A DNA stretch of 64,000 nt, from assembly GCF_044762655.1 (NCBI RefSeq), contig NZ_JBIWER010000004.1:124001-188000 (forward strand). The letters are read 5' to 3'. Below, one piece after another: positions 1 through 9,778 of the stretch. The DNA is from Psychrobacillus sp044762655 (GTDB lineage Bacteria; Bacillota; Bacilli; Bacillales_A; Planococcaceae). The translations under genes and the position numbers were made by a program. The notes beneath the pieces are model-generated. The model was given only the letters and a program-made list of their open reading frames with translations. It made no database searches and had not been told where the DNA came from. Position 1 is the first letter of the stretch. Each line of letters opens with the position of its first letter.

Positions 1-110
1 TCGTAGTTAGATAACTCCGTAGTCTCAAACTCCTCTTCATTTTGTTTTTGATGCTCTAACTCTTCAAAACGTTTTTCTAATGTATTTTTTAATTTATCGT
101 ATTTTGTCAT
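1..110 (-). CDS. N-terminus of an unrecognised protein (runs off the left edge)
   Basis: An open frame begins at an ATG whose complement is at 108-110 and runs leftward out of the window. It is preceded by a very good AGGAGG ribosome binding site 6-7 bases upstream (complement of 117-123). The visible 36 residues start MTKYDKLKNTLEKRFEE and are rich in Lys, Glu and Gln, looking like a soluble amphipathic helix or coiled coil. I do not recognise the family. It is divergent from the HD-domain gene starting at 310, with about 200 bp of AT-rich shared promoter region between them. Confidence 0.6.
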   Translation of the reverse strand, partial: MTKYDKLKNTLEKRFEELEHQKQNEEEFETTELSNY

Positions 111-309
111 GTAAATTCCTCCTTGGGTTACTTAAGGATTACCCAAATAAGAGCGAAATAAAACAATCTGCCACAACGTTTAGAAATTACCTTTTTGTCT
201 ATATAATCAAATAGAAGGACTAGTTTATCATTTCACTTTAATTCATAGTGATTTAGTATGGTATTTTTTAAATTTTTCCAGTATGATTATATTTAGGGAG
301 TGATTGTGA

Positions 310-936
310 ATGGGTATACATAAATTTTTTATGAGTATGAACGATTTAGAAAGAATTATTCGCTGTCCCGGACGTTTTAAATTTGAAGAGCATAATGTTG
401 CTGCTCACTCATGGAAAGTTTCCCAATACGCTATGTTTTTTGCAACACTAGAAGAGAATAACGGTGCAACAATTAACTGGAAATCACTTTATGAAAAAAC
501 GATCAACCATGACTTTGCAGAGATTTTTATCGGAGATATTAAAACACCAGTGAAGCATGCATCTCCTGAGCTTAAACAAATGCTTGCACATGTTGAAGAA
601 AAAATGATGGAGAAGTTTATATTAGATGAAATTCCAAAAGAATTTCAGCCAGTATTTTTTGACCGTATGAAAGAAGGGAAAGACGATACGATTGAAGGTC
701 GTCTACTCGAGTTAGCAGATAAATTGGATCAGGTGTACGAAGCTTTTGCTGAATTGCAGCGCGGAAATACGGATGCAGAATTTGTAAATATGTACGAAAC
801 TGCATTAAGAAAGATTCTTCATATCCCATTAAATACAAGTATCAATTATTTTAAAGAGGTTATTTTACAGGAAATTATGAAGGAAGAATCCGTTATAGAT
901 GTAAAATCTATCACTGTACAATTACTAGTAGAATAA
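310..936 (+). CDS. HD-domain 5'-deoxynucleotidase, YfbR-like
   Basis: A 208-residue metal-dependent phosphohydrolase of the HD superfamily. The signature is visible: a first His in EHNVAAHSWKV (about residues 29-39), the HD pair in NHDFAE (about 67-72) and a distal Asp in ELADKLDQ (about 137-144). These are the metal ligands expected in YfbR-like 5'-deoxynucleotidases, which dephosphorylate dNMPs in the cytoplasm; length is normal for that family. The ATG at 310 is preceded by GGAGTG at suitable distance. The gene stands alone between the divergent gene at 1-110 and the GntR gene at 1021. Substrate specificity cannot be read from sequence, so the nucleotidase call rests on family resemblance. 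Confidence 0.8.
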   Translation: MGIHKFFMSMNDLERIIRCPGRFKFEEHNVAAHSWKVSQYAMFFATLEENNGATINWKSLYEKTINHDFAEIFIGDIKTPVKHASPELKQMLAHVEEKMMEKFILDEIPKEFQPVFFDRMKEGKDDTIEGRLLELADKLDQVYEAFAELQRGNTDAEFVNMYETALRKILHIPLNTSINYFKEVILQEIMKEESVIDVKSITVQLLVE

Positions 937-1020
937 TCTCTTCCAATTTATGCGATATATTGTATAATATGTTGTATGATATTGTTGAACTATTAAGACA
1001 ATTGAAAGGAGGGAATCTTT

Positions 1021-1665
1021 GTGCCAATTCCGGTGAATCATACTAAACCTGTTCGTACAACCGCCAAGTTGCATGCTTTTAACCAATTACAGCAGTGGAT
1101 TATCGACGGAACTTTACAACCTGAAGAGAAGCTAAACGATATTGAACTCGCCCAAGCTTTAGGGGTGAGTAGAACACCTATTAGAGAATCCTTACAGCTT
1201 CTAGAATCCCAAGGTTTTGTAACAATGCACCCTGGTAGAGCAACGCAAGTCACAGCCGTCGAGAAAGAGGATATTAATAATCTCTTGCCACCATTGGCAG
1301 TACTGCAAGCGCTCGCAGCTGAGATAGCCGTTCCTAATATGGATGAGGAAGTTCTAAGTCTATTAGAAGAAAAAAATAGAGAATTCGCTAACGCTCTACA
1401 GCAAAAAGAATTTTCCACAGCTCTAAAAGTGGATGAAGAATTTCATCAACTTATTGTAGACACTGCTAATAATCCATACATACATTCCATGGTAGAAATG
1501 CTTCAAGCACATGTACGTAGGCTATTTTATTATGAAAAAATTGTCCTACGAGAATATTCTATTGAGCAACATGAGAATCTAATTCGCGCATTCCGCGAAA
1601 AAAACACCAAAGAACTAGCAGAAGTAATGCGCTCCAATTGGATTTATACAATCGAAGAGTTTTAA
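1021..1665 (+). CDS. GntR-family regulator, FadR/FCD subfamily
   Basis: A 214-residue DNA-binding repressor or activator. The N-terminal winged helix (residues about 12-75) carries the GntR recognition signature LGVSRTPIRESLQLLESQG, and the remainder is an all-helical FCD effector domain with the acidic/His metal positions expected of this subfamily (for example DEEFHQLI near 138 and the C-terminal EQHENLIRAF). FCD domains usually bind small carboxylates. The start is GTG at 1021, behind GAAAGGAGGG. It is convergent with brnQ and shares a bidirectional terminator with it, so there is no operon partner to indicate the effector. Confidence 0.85.
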   Translation: MPIPVNHTKPVRTTAKLHAFNQLQQWIIDGTLQPEEKLNDIELAQALGVSRTPIRESLQLLESQGFVTMHPGRATQVTAVEKEDINNLLPPLAVLQALAAEIAVPNMDEEVLSLLEEKNREFANALQQKEFSTALKVDEEFHQLIVDTANNPYIHSMVEMLQAHVRRLFYYEKIVLREYSIEQHENLIRAFREKNTKELAEVMRSNWIYTIEEF

Positions 1666-1680
1666 AAACGAAGATAATTA

Positions 1681-1733
1681 AAAGGTGGCAGAAAGCGTTG
1701 TGATATTCACAATCTTTCTAACCACCTTTTTTA
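1681..1733. terminator. Bidirectional intrinsic terminator between gntR and brnQ
   Basis: Inverted repeat AAAGGTGG...CCACCTTT with an inner GAAAG/CTTTC pairing, flanked by A-runs and T-runs on both sides. It lies exactly between the two convergent stop codons. Confidence 0.8.
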
Positions 1734-1734
1734 T

Positions 1735-3093
1735 TTATTTAGCTGATTTTACTTCTGTTTTTTCAAATCTCGAAATGATTCCAGTTACAAGCATTACTAC
1801 GATAAATGGTATTAACCATCCTAACCCTACATTATAAAATGGCAATACATTCTCGTAAAAACTTACGATTGGTTGTAGCCAGTTATAATATTCAATATCT
1901 AATGAACCACACAGCGCTTTAAAACCATCTACAATACTGATTAAAAACGTCACGAACATTACACTAACATACACCATTCTCGCATGATTAAACAATGGTG
2001 ACAAGAATGTTAAGAAAATCAATACAATCGCTAGTGGATATAATAACATTAAAACCGGAATAGAATAAGTAATAATATTAGACAATCCAAAATTTGCAAT
2101 TATACATGTGAAAACACTAAAGAAAATAACAAATGCTTTGTAACTAATCTTAGGCATTAAAGTGTGGAAGTATTCCGCGCACGCTGTAGTCAATCCAATA
2201 CTTGTAGTTAAACATGCTAAGAAGATAATAATGGATAAAAGTATAGCGCCAAATGACCCGAAATAATGCTCCGATGCAGCACTTAATACTGGACCACCAT
2301 TTTCAAACAGGCCATATGTTTGTACACTAGTTGCCCCTAAGTAAGCTATCCCAGCATAAATTAAACCTAAAAACAAAATGGCAATCCCACCAGATTTCGC
2401 TGTAGCAACTAAAATTCCCTTAGTCGATGTTACACCCATGGAACGAATTGCATGAATTACGATAATACCAAAAACTAAGGAAGCCAGTGCATCCATCGTA
2501 TTATAACCTTCTGTAAATCCTGTCATAAATGCATTTGTTACATAGTTCCCTTGTGGTTCTTGAAAGCTACCCATTGGCTTAAAAATTACAAATAATAATA
2601 AGAAGAATAATCCTATTATTATTCCTGGAGAAAGAAATTTCCCGACATTATCAACGATTTTAGATGGATTCAGTGACAGCAATAACGTGAGTCCGAAGAA
2701 AATAATCGTAAATATTAACAAACCAATTTGTGCAGAATCCTGATTCATAAATGGCAGAATACCAATTTCAAATGAAACGGCTCCTGTTCTTGGTAAAGCA
2801 AAAAATGGTCCTATTGTTAAGTAAAGCAGTGAGGTAAAGATTACGGCAAAGACGGGATGTACTCTACTAGAAAGATCCTGTAAATTTTTACTTCCCGAGA
2901 ATCCCATCGCTAGAGTACCTAAAAACGGCAACCCAATTCCAGTTAGTAAAAATCCAATAACTGCTATCCATACCTGTGTTCCTGCATTTTGACCTAAACT
3001 AGCTGGAAAAATTAGATTTCCTGCTCCAAAAAATAATGCAAATAGCATAACCCCAATCACTAAATGATTAGAGAATGATAACTTAGTCTTCAT
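1735..3093 (-). CDS. brnQ: Branched-chain amino acid transporter (LIVCS family)
   Basis: A 452-residue polytopic membrane protein with about 12 hydrophobic segments. The N-terminal LFALFFGAGNLIFPASLG motif (residues about 17-34) is diagnostic of the BrnQ family, which imports Leu, Ile and Val with a cation. Length agrees with B. subtilis BrnQ/BraB. The ATG at 3093 follows a perfect GGAGGA site. The gene is monocistronic, with the shared terminator downstream and more than 500 bp of non-coding DNA upstream. I looked for a T-box specifier/antiterminator element upstream and saw none. Confidence 0.92.
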   Translation of the reverse strand: MKTKLSFSNHLVIGVMLFALFFGAGNLIFPASLGQNAGTQVWIAVIGFLLTGIGLPFLGTLAMGFSGSKNLQDLSSRVHPVFAVIFTSLLYLTIGPFFALPRTGAVSFEIGILPFMNQDSAQIGLLIFTIIFFGLTLLLSLNPSKIVDNVGKFLSPGIIIGLFFLLLFVIFKPMGSFQEPQGNYVTNAFMTGFTEGYNTMDALASLVFGIIVIHAIRSMGVTSTKGILVATAKSGGIAILFLGLIYAGIAYLGATSVQTYGLFENGGPVLSAASEHYFGSFGAILLSIIIFLACLTTSIGLTTACAEYFHTLMPKISYKAFVIFFSVFTCIIANFGLSNIITYSIPVLMLLYPLAIVLIFLTFLSPLFNHARMVYVSVMFVTFLISIVDGFKALCGSLDIEYYNWLQPIVSFYENVLPFYNVGLGWLIPFIVVMLVTGIISRFEKTEVKSAK

Positions 3094-3618
3094 TTTTTGT
3101 TCCTCCTGTGATATAAGAAATAATCATTTCTTTGTTTTCTGGATGTTTGTTATGAATGCTAGACAAATGATTGTTCCTAATCACGCCGTATGCAATATAT
3201 CAAAGTTGATAATACTATGGAATTTGGTAGAATGCAATATATTAGACGAAATTAATTGAACATTTATTTTATTTCAATAAATAGAATTAAATAAATCGAT
3301 ATATTCTCAACTACTCTTTTAGATCTTTAAAACCTTGTGCTACAAAGGATACCTCACATTCATTCTGGTTTATGAGCCTTTCATCTGCCATCAATATTTA
3401 CCATAAATTACCACTATTAACATTAGACCTAATATACGAAATTATAAACATGAAATCCAATTACTGGTTTTTATAAAACTATTAAATTACCAATTCCCTC
3501 CAAGTGCAGAACCTTTTTTCTCTTTGAGCTTTCCTTCAACTATAAGAACTGATTAGTAAAGCTTTTGAGGATCTACAGCATACAACGCATAGAGTCTATT
3601 CCGAAAACCACACATTGT
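3094..3618. other. Non-coding gap between brnQ and the mrp operon terminator
   Basis: About 525 bp of AT-rich sequence without a convincing reading frame on either strand. It must carry the brnQ promoter (minus strand) near 3100-3250. I see no riboswitch core, no T-box antiterminator sequence and no long inverted repeat. Possible remnants of older coding sequence cannot be excluded by eye. Confidence 0.5.
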
Positions 3619-3665
3619 AAAAAAAGCTATACAATCGGAGATCTCTCCAATCGTATAGCTTTTCT
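3619..3665. terminator. Terminator of the mrp operon
   Basis: A 20-bp stem with a few G-U or mismatched pairs (AAAAGCTATACAATCGGAGA against TCTCCAATCGTATAGCTTTT) with T-rich tails, five bases after the mrpG stop on the minus strand. Confidence 0.85.
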
Positions 3666-3669
3666 TTTG

Positions 3670-4029
3670 TTATTTATCCTCAGGAAATAATACTTCCTTT
3701 AAAGCATCATCGGAGGAATTTTCGGTAAGCTTCACTTTCGATCGATAAGCTGCACGCGTTAGCAAATGCCCTGAGACAGGGGCGGTTAAAAACACAAATA
3801 ATATACCTAGTATAAGACGAACGCTTACTAAATTTTCGCTTACCCAAAAATATATAAAGGCTCCAGTTAGAGACAACAGTACTGCTACCGTTGAACTTTT
3901 GGTCGCTGCGTGGGAGCGCGTATAAACGTCTGGAAGACGAATAATACCAAAGGCACTAATCACACTCATAACACTTCCTAAAAAAATGATAATAACCGCA
4001 ACTAGCTCAATTATCTGACTTATGCTCAA
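3670..4029 (-). CDS. mrpG: Mrp Na+/H+ antiporter subunit G
   Basis: Small subunit of the seven-subunit cation/proton antiporter in the cytoplasmic membrane. The protein has three membrane helices and the typical MnhG stretch GIIRLPDVYTRSHAATKSST after the first helix. An upstream reading frame is open to 4083, but the best start is TTG at 4029 (complement of 4027-4029): it follows AAAGGGGGG by six bases and gives a 119-residue protein of the usual size. With this start the gene overlaps the end of mrpF by 23 bp, a translational coupling common in this operon. It is the last gene before the terminator. Confidence 0.9.
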   Translation of the reverse strand: MSISQIIELVAVIIIFLGSVMSVISAFGIIRLPDVYTRSHAATKSSTVAVLLSLTGAFIYFWVSENLVSVRLILGILFVFLTAPVSGHLLTRAAYRSKVKLTENSSDDALKEVLFPEDK

Positions 4030-4291
4030 TGATAGCCCCCCTTTCAATATACCTGGAAATAGCAATCGTGCTAATAAATGCAAGTATACCTAGGATAAGA
4101 ATAGCTTCTAAAAAAGCTTTGGTATTCAAAACAATCGAAATAATAGCGATCATCGATATAAGATTTACACCAATCATATCTAATGCTACTGCCCGGTCTG
4201 GCATGGACGGGCCTTTAATGATTCGAAAAAGTGCAATTGCAATGGAAATAACAAATAGCGTTAGTGAAACCAACAGTATTTTATCAATCAT
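4007..4291 (-). CDS. mrpF: Mrp Na+/H+ antiporter subunit F
   Basis: A 94-residue membrane protein with three hydrophobic helices and the family motif GPSMPDRAVALDMIG (about 27-41), whose Asp is conserved in MrpF/MnhF. It is one of the small hydrophobic subunits required to assemble the complex. It starts one base into the end of mrpE and overlaps mrpG, so the three genes are translationally coupled. Confidence 0.92.
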   Translation of the reverse strand: MIDKILLVSLTLFVISIAIALFRIIKGPSMPDRAVALDMIGVNLISMIAIISIVLNTKAFLEAILILGILAFISTIAISRYIERGAIIEHKSDN

Positions 4292-4773
4292 TAACGGGTC
4301 ACCTCCATAATTGCTGCTTCAAATTTAGTAATCGATCTCAATACATCCGCCTTAGACTGCTCTATATCCATTGCATGTATATAAAACATGTCCCCTTCTG
4401 GATTTACTTCCATCACAACGGAACCAGGAGTTAATGTTAACAACATTGCTAACGTGGTAATTTCCCAGTCTCCTTTAAGCTCCGTTTTATAGGTGAAAAT
4501 TCCAGGCTTCAGGTCCCAACGTGGGTTTAATATTTGTTTACTTATTAACAAACTCGACTGAGCTAATTCTGATATAAATATGAAAATTAACTTAATGACG
4601 GAGAATAATCTTCTCAAATAAAACTGAGTCCCGAATAAGCGATGCATTAAGAAAATGATGAAGATCCCTACGATGAAACCACTAAAAAACGTCGTCATCT
4701 TCAGTTCGTCTTCATCTTTTAAGGTTGTCCATAAAAATGCGATGAATAGGTTTAGTAAAAATTGTGCTGGCAT
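4291..4773 (-). CDS. mrpE: Mrp Na+/H+ antiporter subunit E
   Basis: A 160-residue protein with N-terminal membrane helices and a cytoplasmic C-terminal domain containing TLTPGSVVMEV and HAMDIEQ, typical of MrpE/MnhE. The frame is open up to 4788, but the ATG at 4773 follows GAGGTGAG by five bases and begins MPAQFLLNLF, as expected for the family; the upstream TTG lies against the mrpD stop. Member of the mrpABCDEFG operon. Confidence 0.92.
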   Translation of the reverse strand: MPAQFLLNLFIAFLWTTLKDEDELKMTTFFSGFIVGIFIIFLMHRLFGTQFYLRRLFSVIKLIFIFISELAQSSLLISKQILNPRWDLKPGIFTYKTELKGDWEITTLAMLLTLTPGSVVMEVNPEGDMFYIHAMDIEQSKADVLRSITKFEAAIMEVTR

Positions 4774-4788
4774 ATTCTCACCTCTCAA

Positions 4789-6273
4789 TCACTTATTTCC
4801 ACCCATTACCGCATCAATATAAACGGATGGATTGGCTAGAGTATGAGCTGCATCCGTAACATAGTCGGATATAAACTCTGCTCCAAGTCCCAATGAAATC
4901 GTTGCTATCCCTAACAAAACAATTGGGATAATCATTCCCTTTTTCATTGGTTTTTCATCTTCCGGACTAATAATAGTTTCCCCAAATATAGTATTTAAGA
5001 AAATTCGAAGAAGTGAATATAGTACAACAATACTGGAGAGAAAAGCCAATGCTAGCAATATGTAAGAACCAGATTCAATTGCCCCTTGCCCAACCAATAT
5101 TTTCCCAACAAATCCACTTAACGGTGGAATACCTGCCAATGAACAAGTGACTAGGAAGAACATCCATCCAAATAGAGGATAATTTCGTATTAGCCCACTC
5201 ATTTCATCTATTTTGGATTTTCCAGTCACATAAATCATCGTACCAGCCAACAAGAATAGCATGGCTTTAGCAATCATGTCATGAATGACGTAATATATAG
5301 ATCCTGCGATAGACGTTTCCGTACCTACAGCCAATCCGATTAATATAAATCCAACTGCAATTACTACGTTATAGGAAACGATTAACCGAACATCCTTAAA
5401 GGCTATGGCTCCCATACACCCAACAATTAGTGTAATTCCTGCCATTATCCCTATTAAAGTGTGGGATATTAAGGTCTCGTGATAGAATATGAGCGTAAAT
5501 GTCCGGAAAAGCGCATATATCCCGACCTTTGTAAGCAATGCTCCAAACAATGCTGCAATTGCAGTTGGAGGCACTGAATAAGATCCTGGAAGCCAAAAGA
5601 ATAGCAACAACCCTGCTTTCAAACTAAATACGATTAAAAACAAAATACTTATTGTTGTAAGTAAAGGTCCTTGCCCTGCTTCTGCCACTCTTTCCGATAT
5701 ATGAGCCATATTTAAAGTACCTACAGTACCATATAAATAAGCAAGGGCTACGAGGAAGAACCAGGAGGCTAGAATATTAATCACCACATATTTTATTGCT
5801 TCTCTCAACTGACGCTTGGTTCCTCCCAATGTCACTAATACATAGGAAGCTAATAACATAACTTCAAAACAGACAAATAGGTTAAATAGATCTCCGGTTA
5901 AAAACGATCCATTAACTCCTGCAACTAAAAATAAAACAAAAGGATAGAAATACATTTTTTCGTGTCTTTCTCCAATAGAAGAAAAAGCGTAGATTAAACA
6001 AATAGCAGTAACAATACTTGCCGTAAGCACAAGTAACATAGCAAAGGAATCTGCCACAAATAGAATCCCAAATGGGGGCTCCCATCCACCAAAATCTAGA
6101 CGGAGGATTCCGTCAGTCTGAACTATATTTAATAGAAATAAACTTATTCCAGCTGTGACAATCATTGTTAGTAAACTAATGGCACGCTGTATTTTTATAT
6201 ATGGTCGTAAAAATACCAATATAACCCCAACCATTATTGGTAGGATCAACGGTAAAACAATTAAATTATTCAT
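4789..6273 (-). CDS. mrpD: Mrp Na+/H+ antiporter subunit D
   Basis: A 494-residue, roughly 14-helix proton-translocating subunit homologous to NuoN/NuoM of complex I. Conserved features include GDLFNLFVCFEVMLLASY (near 125) with its key membrane Glu and the later LKAGLLLFFWLPGSYSVPPT (near 225), with a Lys and the discontinuous helix typical of these antiporter-like subunits. Together with MrpA it exchanges external H+ for Na+, giving alkali and sodium tolerance. Its start overlaps the 3' end of mrpC by 8 bp. Confidence 0.95.
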   Translation of the reverse strand: MNNLIVLPLILPIMVGVILVFLRPYIKIQRAISLLTMIVTAGISLFLLNIVQTDGILRLDFGGWEPPFGILFVADSFAMLLVLTASIVTAICLIYAFSSIGERHEKMYFYPFVLFLVAGVNGSFLTGDLFNLFVCFEVMLLASYVLVTLGGTKRQLREAIKYVVINILASWFFLVALAYLYGTVGTLNMAHISERVAEAGQGPLLTTISILFLIVFSLKAGLLLFFWLPGSYSVPPTAIAALFGALLTKVGIYALFRTFTLIFYHETLISHTLIGIMAGITLIVGCMGAIAFKDVRLIVSYNVVIAVGFILIGLAVGTETSIAGSIYYVIHDMIAKAMLFLLAGTMIYVTGKSKIDEMSGLIRNYPLFGWMFFLVTCSLAGIPPLSGFVGKILVGQGAIESGSYILLALAFLSSIVVLYSLLRIFLNTIFGETIISPEDEKPMKKGMIIPIVLLGIATISLGLGAEFISDYVTDAAHTLANPSVYIDAVMGGNK

Positions 6274-6604
6274 CTTTTGCCCCTCTCAATTCATCGAGAT
6301 CATCCGTACCAATATCTTGATAAATACGGTAGGCAAGCACAAGGATGAATGCAGTAATTGCTAAACTAATAACGATAGCAGTTAAGATAAGCGCTTGTGG
6401 TAAAGCATCGGTATAAGGCGCATTAGCTTCCTTTAACAAAGGTACATTTCCTTGCTTTAAGTCCCCCATCGTTAAAATGAGCAAATGGACTGAATGAGAA
6501 AACACTGCAGTTCCTAAAATGATTCGAATAATATTTCTGGAGAGGATTAGATACGTGGCAACAGCAACTAAAATCCCTATTAACATAATGATTAATGTTT
6601 CCAT
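6266..6604 (-). CDS. mrpC: Mrp Na+/H+ antiporter subunit C
   Basis: A 112-residue NuoK homologue with three membrane helices. The segment DALPQALILTAIVISLA (about 67-83) is the conserved MrpC/MnhC/NuoK motif. It is four bases downstream of mrpB and overlaps mrpD, consistent with a single coupled operon. Confidence 0.95.
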   Translation of the reverse strand: METLIIMLIGILVAVATYLILSRNIIRIILGTAVFSHSVHLLILTMGDLKQGNVPLLKEANAPYTDALPQALILTAIVISLAITAFILVLAYRIYQDIGTDDLDELRGAKDE

Positions 6605-6607
6605 TTT

Positions 6608-7042
6608 TTATCCACCATCCTCACTTATGCTAAAAATAATCGTTACTAGTACACCGACAACAGTTAAAGCTACACCAGCTTCAAATATAGTCACCGTTGT
6701 CAGTTCTGTTACACCAAATATAGGCAAATCAAAATAGGCAAAGGTTTGAGACATAAACGGAACTCCAAAAATGATGGACCCAAAGCCTGTGGATGTAGCT
6801 AGTAACACGCCGAGCGCTGCAACATATTTAAAATCTAACGGAAGACTCTTTTGGACGGTTTCCAAGTCTGTAGATAAATAGAGCAGTACAATTGCACATG
6901 CTAAAACTAAACCACCTATAAATCCACCGCCGGGTGTATTGTGACCTGAAAGAAATAAATACACACCAAATGTCAAAATGATAAATACAACAATTCTACT
7001 GATTGTACGGAGTATGACATCATTGATCTTCAATGTTTTCAT
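6608..7042 (-). CDS. mrpB: Mrp Na+/H+ antiporter subunit B
   Basis: A 144-residue membrane protein with four helices and the conserved GHNTPGGGFIGGLVLACAI stretch (about 32-50) diagnostic of MrpB/MnhB. It begins inside the 3' end of mrpA (23-bp overlap). As in other Gram-positive seven-gene clusters, A and B remain separate genes, in contrast to the fused group 2 form. Confidence 0.95.
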   Translation of the reverse strand: MKTLKINDVILRTISRIVVFIILTFGVYLFLSGHNTPGGGFIGGLVLACAIVLLYLSTDLETVQKSLPLDFKYVAALGVLLATSTGFGSIIFGVPFMSQTFAYFDLPIFGVTELTTVTIFEAGVALTVVGVLVTIIFSISEDGG

Positions 7043-9434
7043 CCTCCTTTTTTGTTCTTAGCTTAATCATCGAATACACACCCAAACCTGCTATAAATAG
7101 GACAACCACCTCGAGCATCGTATCAAAACCACGGAAATCTCCCAATATGGCATTAACGATATTTGCTCCTCCAGCTAGTTCATAGGCATTCTCAAAATAA
7201 CTTGAAATAGGATCAAAATGATTGAAATCTACTACGGATAAACCAATTAAAACAACTATTAATCCCACTGCTACTGATACTATTCCATTGATTAGCTTTG
7301 TACGTGTTGGGAGTTTTTCCTTCTTCCAGTCTGGCAAATGAGAAAAAGCTAGTAGAAATAAGGCTGTCGTTACAGATTCTACAACTAACTGAGTTAAAGC
7401 TAAGTCCGGAGCGCGGAAAAGGACAAAAAAGATAGCTATAGAGTACCCTAATACCCCGTTTAACAATGTCGCTGTTATACGTGACTTCGCAAAGAGCATG
7501 GACACTGCTGCAACCCCCATAATAGCTACTAAACACACTTCAAAGACACGGAAAGATGCATTGGTTGAAATATCAAACGAAAATGCTCTTGAATAGAACA
7601 GATAACTACCTACTGTCACTATAAAGAAAACAAATATATACGTTAAATAATGTCGTAATAGTCCGTTCATATAGCGATTCGTTACTATGTTAGAGTTCCT
7701 AACAGAAAATGCCAACAAATTATTATAAAGTGAGTTAAATGTAAAAGAGGATGAGAATAATCCATAGACAAACGGTTTCCACAATTTAAGGAATTTATAT
7801 AGAAGAGCACCTATTAAAATAACACCAATTGTCATGAGTAATTCAGGTTTTACTCCATGCCAAGCGGAGATTTTCGGTGTTAAATCTGCAGAATCTCCAA
7901 ACGTTGGGTAAATACTACCCATTGCTGGTTGCAAAATATATTGACCTAATAGATTTGGAAAGAAGAATATGCCAACCACCAAAGCACCAAGAATCATAGG
8001 AGATAATAACATTCCGATAGGAGCTTCATGGATAGGTTTATCCAATTTCTCTTGCTGAGGCTTACCAAGAAATACTTTAAAAACGATAATCATACAGTAA
8101 ACAAAAGTTAAAACACTCGCAATCCAAGCTACAACCGGGAAAATAATTCCGAATGAAGGTAAAGAAAAAATATCTACTTCCATAATATAAACGGTTGAGG
8201 CAAAGAACATTTCCTTACTAAGGAATCCATTAAACGGTGGTAAACCCGCCATCGATAAACTTCCTATTAGAGCAACCGTAAATGTAAACGGCATAAGTGT
8301 CATTAATCCCCCAAGCCGTCGGATATCCCGAGTTCCTAGCTCATGATCGAGAATTCCAACGACCATAAACAATGCACCTTTAAAGGTTGAATGATTAATC
8401 AAGTGAAACAAAGCAGCGAATGTTGCCTGTGTATACAAAACTGAATCAGCTGAATAACCAAACTGCAATGCTATAGATCCTAAACCAAGCAAACTCATGA
8501 TAAGTCCTAGCTGACTAACAGTAGAAAAGGCTAATAATGCTTTTAAGTCGGTTTGTCGAACAGCATTAAAAGAACCCCAAAATAGAGTAATCATCCCGAC
8601 TATACTTACTACCCAAAACCATACTTCATCCGCTCCAAAAACTGGCGTGAACCGTGCTACCAAGTATATACCTGCCTTTACCATTGTCGCCGAGTGTAAA
8701 TAAGCACTAACAGGGGTCGGTGCTTCCATTGCATCCGGTAACCAAATATGGAAAGGGAATTGTGCTGATTTCGTAAACGCCCCAAGTAGTATTAATATCA
8801 TTGCAGGTATGAACAAAGCATGGTCACTAATCTCATTCACACTGGCAATTATTTCTCGAATACTAAAGGAGCCAGTCATTGTATGTAGCATGATAAAGCC
8901 GACTAACATAGCAATACCACCACTTACAGTGATTAGCATAGCTTTTTGTGCACCTTGTCTTGATCCTTGACGGTGATTCCAAAAGGCGATCAATAGGAAG
9001 GAAGAAACACTCGTTAATTCCCAAAAAACATATAACACCATTAAGTTATCTGAAAAAACAACACCAAGCATGGCACCCATGAATAATAGTAAATAGCAAT
9101 AAAAATGCTGTAAGGACTCTTTAGAAGACAGGTAAAAGATAGAATATAGAATAACTAAACTACCAACGCCTGTGATTAATAGAGCAAAGATCATACTAAG
9201 ACCATCTAAATATGTTGTGAAGTTAAAATCTAATGTGGGAATCCATTCATATGTATGGACGTATGTTTTTCCATCTGCTACCGAGGGAATTAGCCTAGCA
9301 AGAAGAACAAACAAAACAGTAGGTACTATTAAAACAAACCAACCTAAGTGATTCTTTTTGAATCGCCTGAATGAAAAAGGTAGGAGTGCAGCAACAATAA
9401 ATGGGATTAATATAACTAAATTTATAGAAAACAA
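7020..9434 (-). CDS. mrpA: Mrp Na+/H+ antiporter subunit A
   Basis: The largest subunit, 804 residues, with an N-terminal NuoL-like antiporter module and a C-terminal NuoJ-like extension. Conserved signatures include ELTSVSSFLLIAFWNH (near 140), KSAQFPFHIWLPDAMEAPTP (near 220), LINHSTFKGALFM (near 340) and GYSIAIFFVLFRAPDLALTQ near 645-665, the last being the MrpA C-terminal region. It starts with TTG at 9434, seven bases after AGGAGG. It is the first gene of the operon, so the promoter must lie in 9435-9700. Confidence 0.95.
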   Translation of the reverse strand: MFSINLVILIPFIVAALLPFSFRRFKKNHLGWFVLIVPTVLFVLLARLIPSVADGKTYVHTYEWIPTLDFNFTTYLDGLSMIFALLITGVGSLVILYSIFYLSSKESLQHFYCYLLLFMGAMLGVVFSDNLMVLYVFWELTSVSSFLLIAFWNHRQGSRQGAQKAMLITVSGGIAMLVGFIMLHTMTGSFSIREIIASVNEISDHALFIPAMILILLGAFTKSAQFPFHIWLPDAMEAPTPVSAYLHSATMVKAGIYLVARFTPVFGADEVWFWVVSIVGMITLFWGSFNAVRQTDLKALLAFSTVSQLGLIMSLLGLGSIALQFGYSADSVLYTQATFAALFHLINHSTFKGALFMVVGILDHELGTRDIRRLGGLMTLMPFTFTVALIGSLSMAGLPPFNGFLSKEMFFASTVYIMEVDIFSLPSFGIIFPVVAWIASVLTFVYCMIIVFKVFLGKPQQEKLDKPIHEAPIGMLLSPMILGALVVGIFFFPNLLGQYILQPAMGSIYPTFGDSADLTPKISAWHGVKPELLMTIGVILIGALLYKFLKLWKPFVYGLFSSSFTFNSLYNNLLAFSVRNSNIVTNRYMNGLLRHYLTYIFVFFIVTVGSYLFYSRAFSFDISTNASFRVFEVCLVAIMGVAAVSMLFAKSRITATLLNGVLGYSIAIFFVLFRAPDLALTQLVVESVTTALFLLAFSHLPDWKKEKLPTRTKLINGIVSVAVGLIVVLIGLSVVDFNHFDPISSYFENAYELAGGANIVNAILGDFRGFDTMLEVVVLFIAGLGVYSMIKLRTKKEDENIEDQ

Positions 9435-9778
9435 TTTTTAACCTCCTATTGGTTAAGTAAGAATTAGGATGGGGTGTTCTGAGGGTAGAAATTCTTTTTC
9501 AAACTATAGACTTGACTATCCTAACAAGAAGTATCATAATAGGATTCCATATGAGGCCCTTCAAAATACATTAGAATTTAGGATATTTAACTTGCTAGTG
9601 TTAAAAGCAAGTGCATATTATGTATAGAACATTAGTAATTTCTCTCTATATATGCATTTAATAATTATACATGAAAGTAGGGTGCAACGCACTTTTCATG
9701 TTTTGAAGCATAGTGTTATACAATAGAAAATTATACGACAATAAATAGAACAAGAAAAAAGAAGAGGTGTGTAAAACC
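9435..9778. promoter_or_regulatory. Divergent control region of mrpA and the Usp-like gene, with an inverted repeat
   Basis: About 340 bp of AT-rich sequence between two divergent genes. The only clear structure is an imperfect inverted repeat at 9669-9701 (ACATGAAA...GTGC AAC GCAC...TTTCATGT), followed by TTTT on the plus strand. It could be an operator for one or both genes or a short-transcript terminator. No riboswitch was recognised. Confidence 0.4.

Noticed and set aside
3094..3620. T-box leader upstream of brnQ
   Set aside because: No T-box sequence (TGGNACCGCG-like) or terminator/antiterminator pair on the minus strand.
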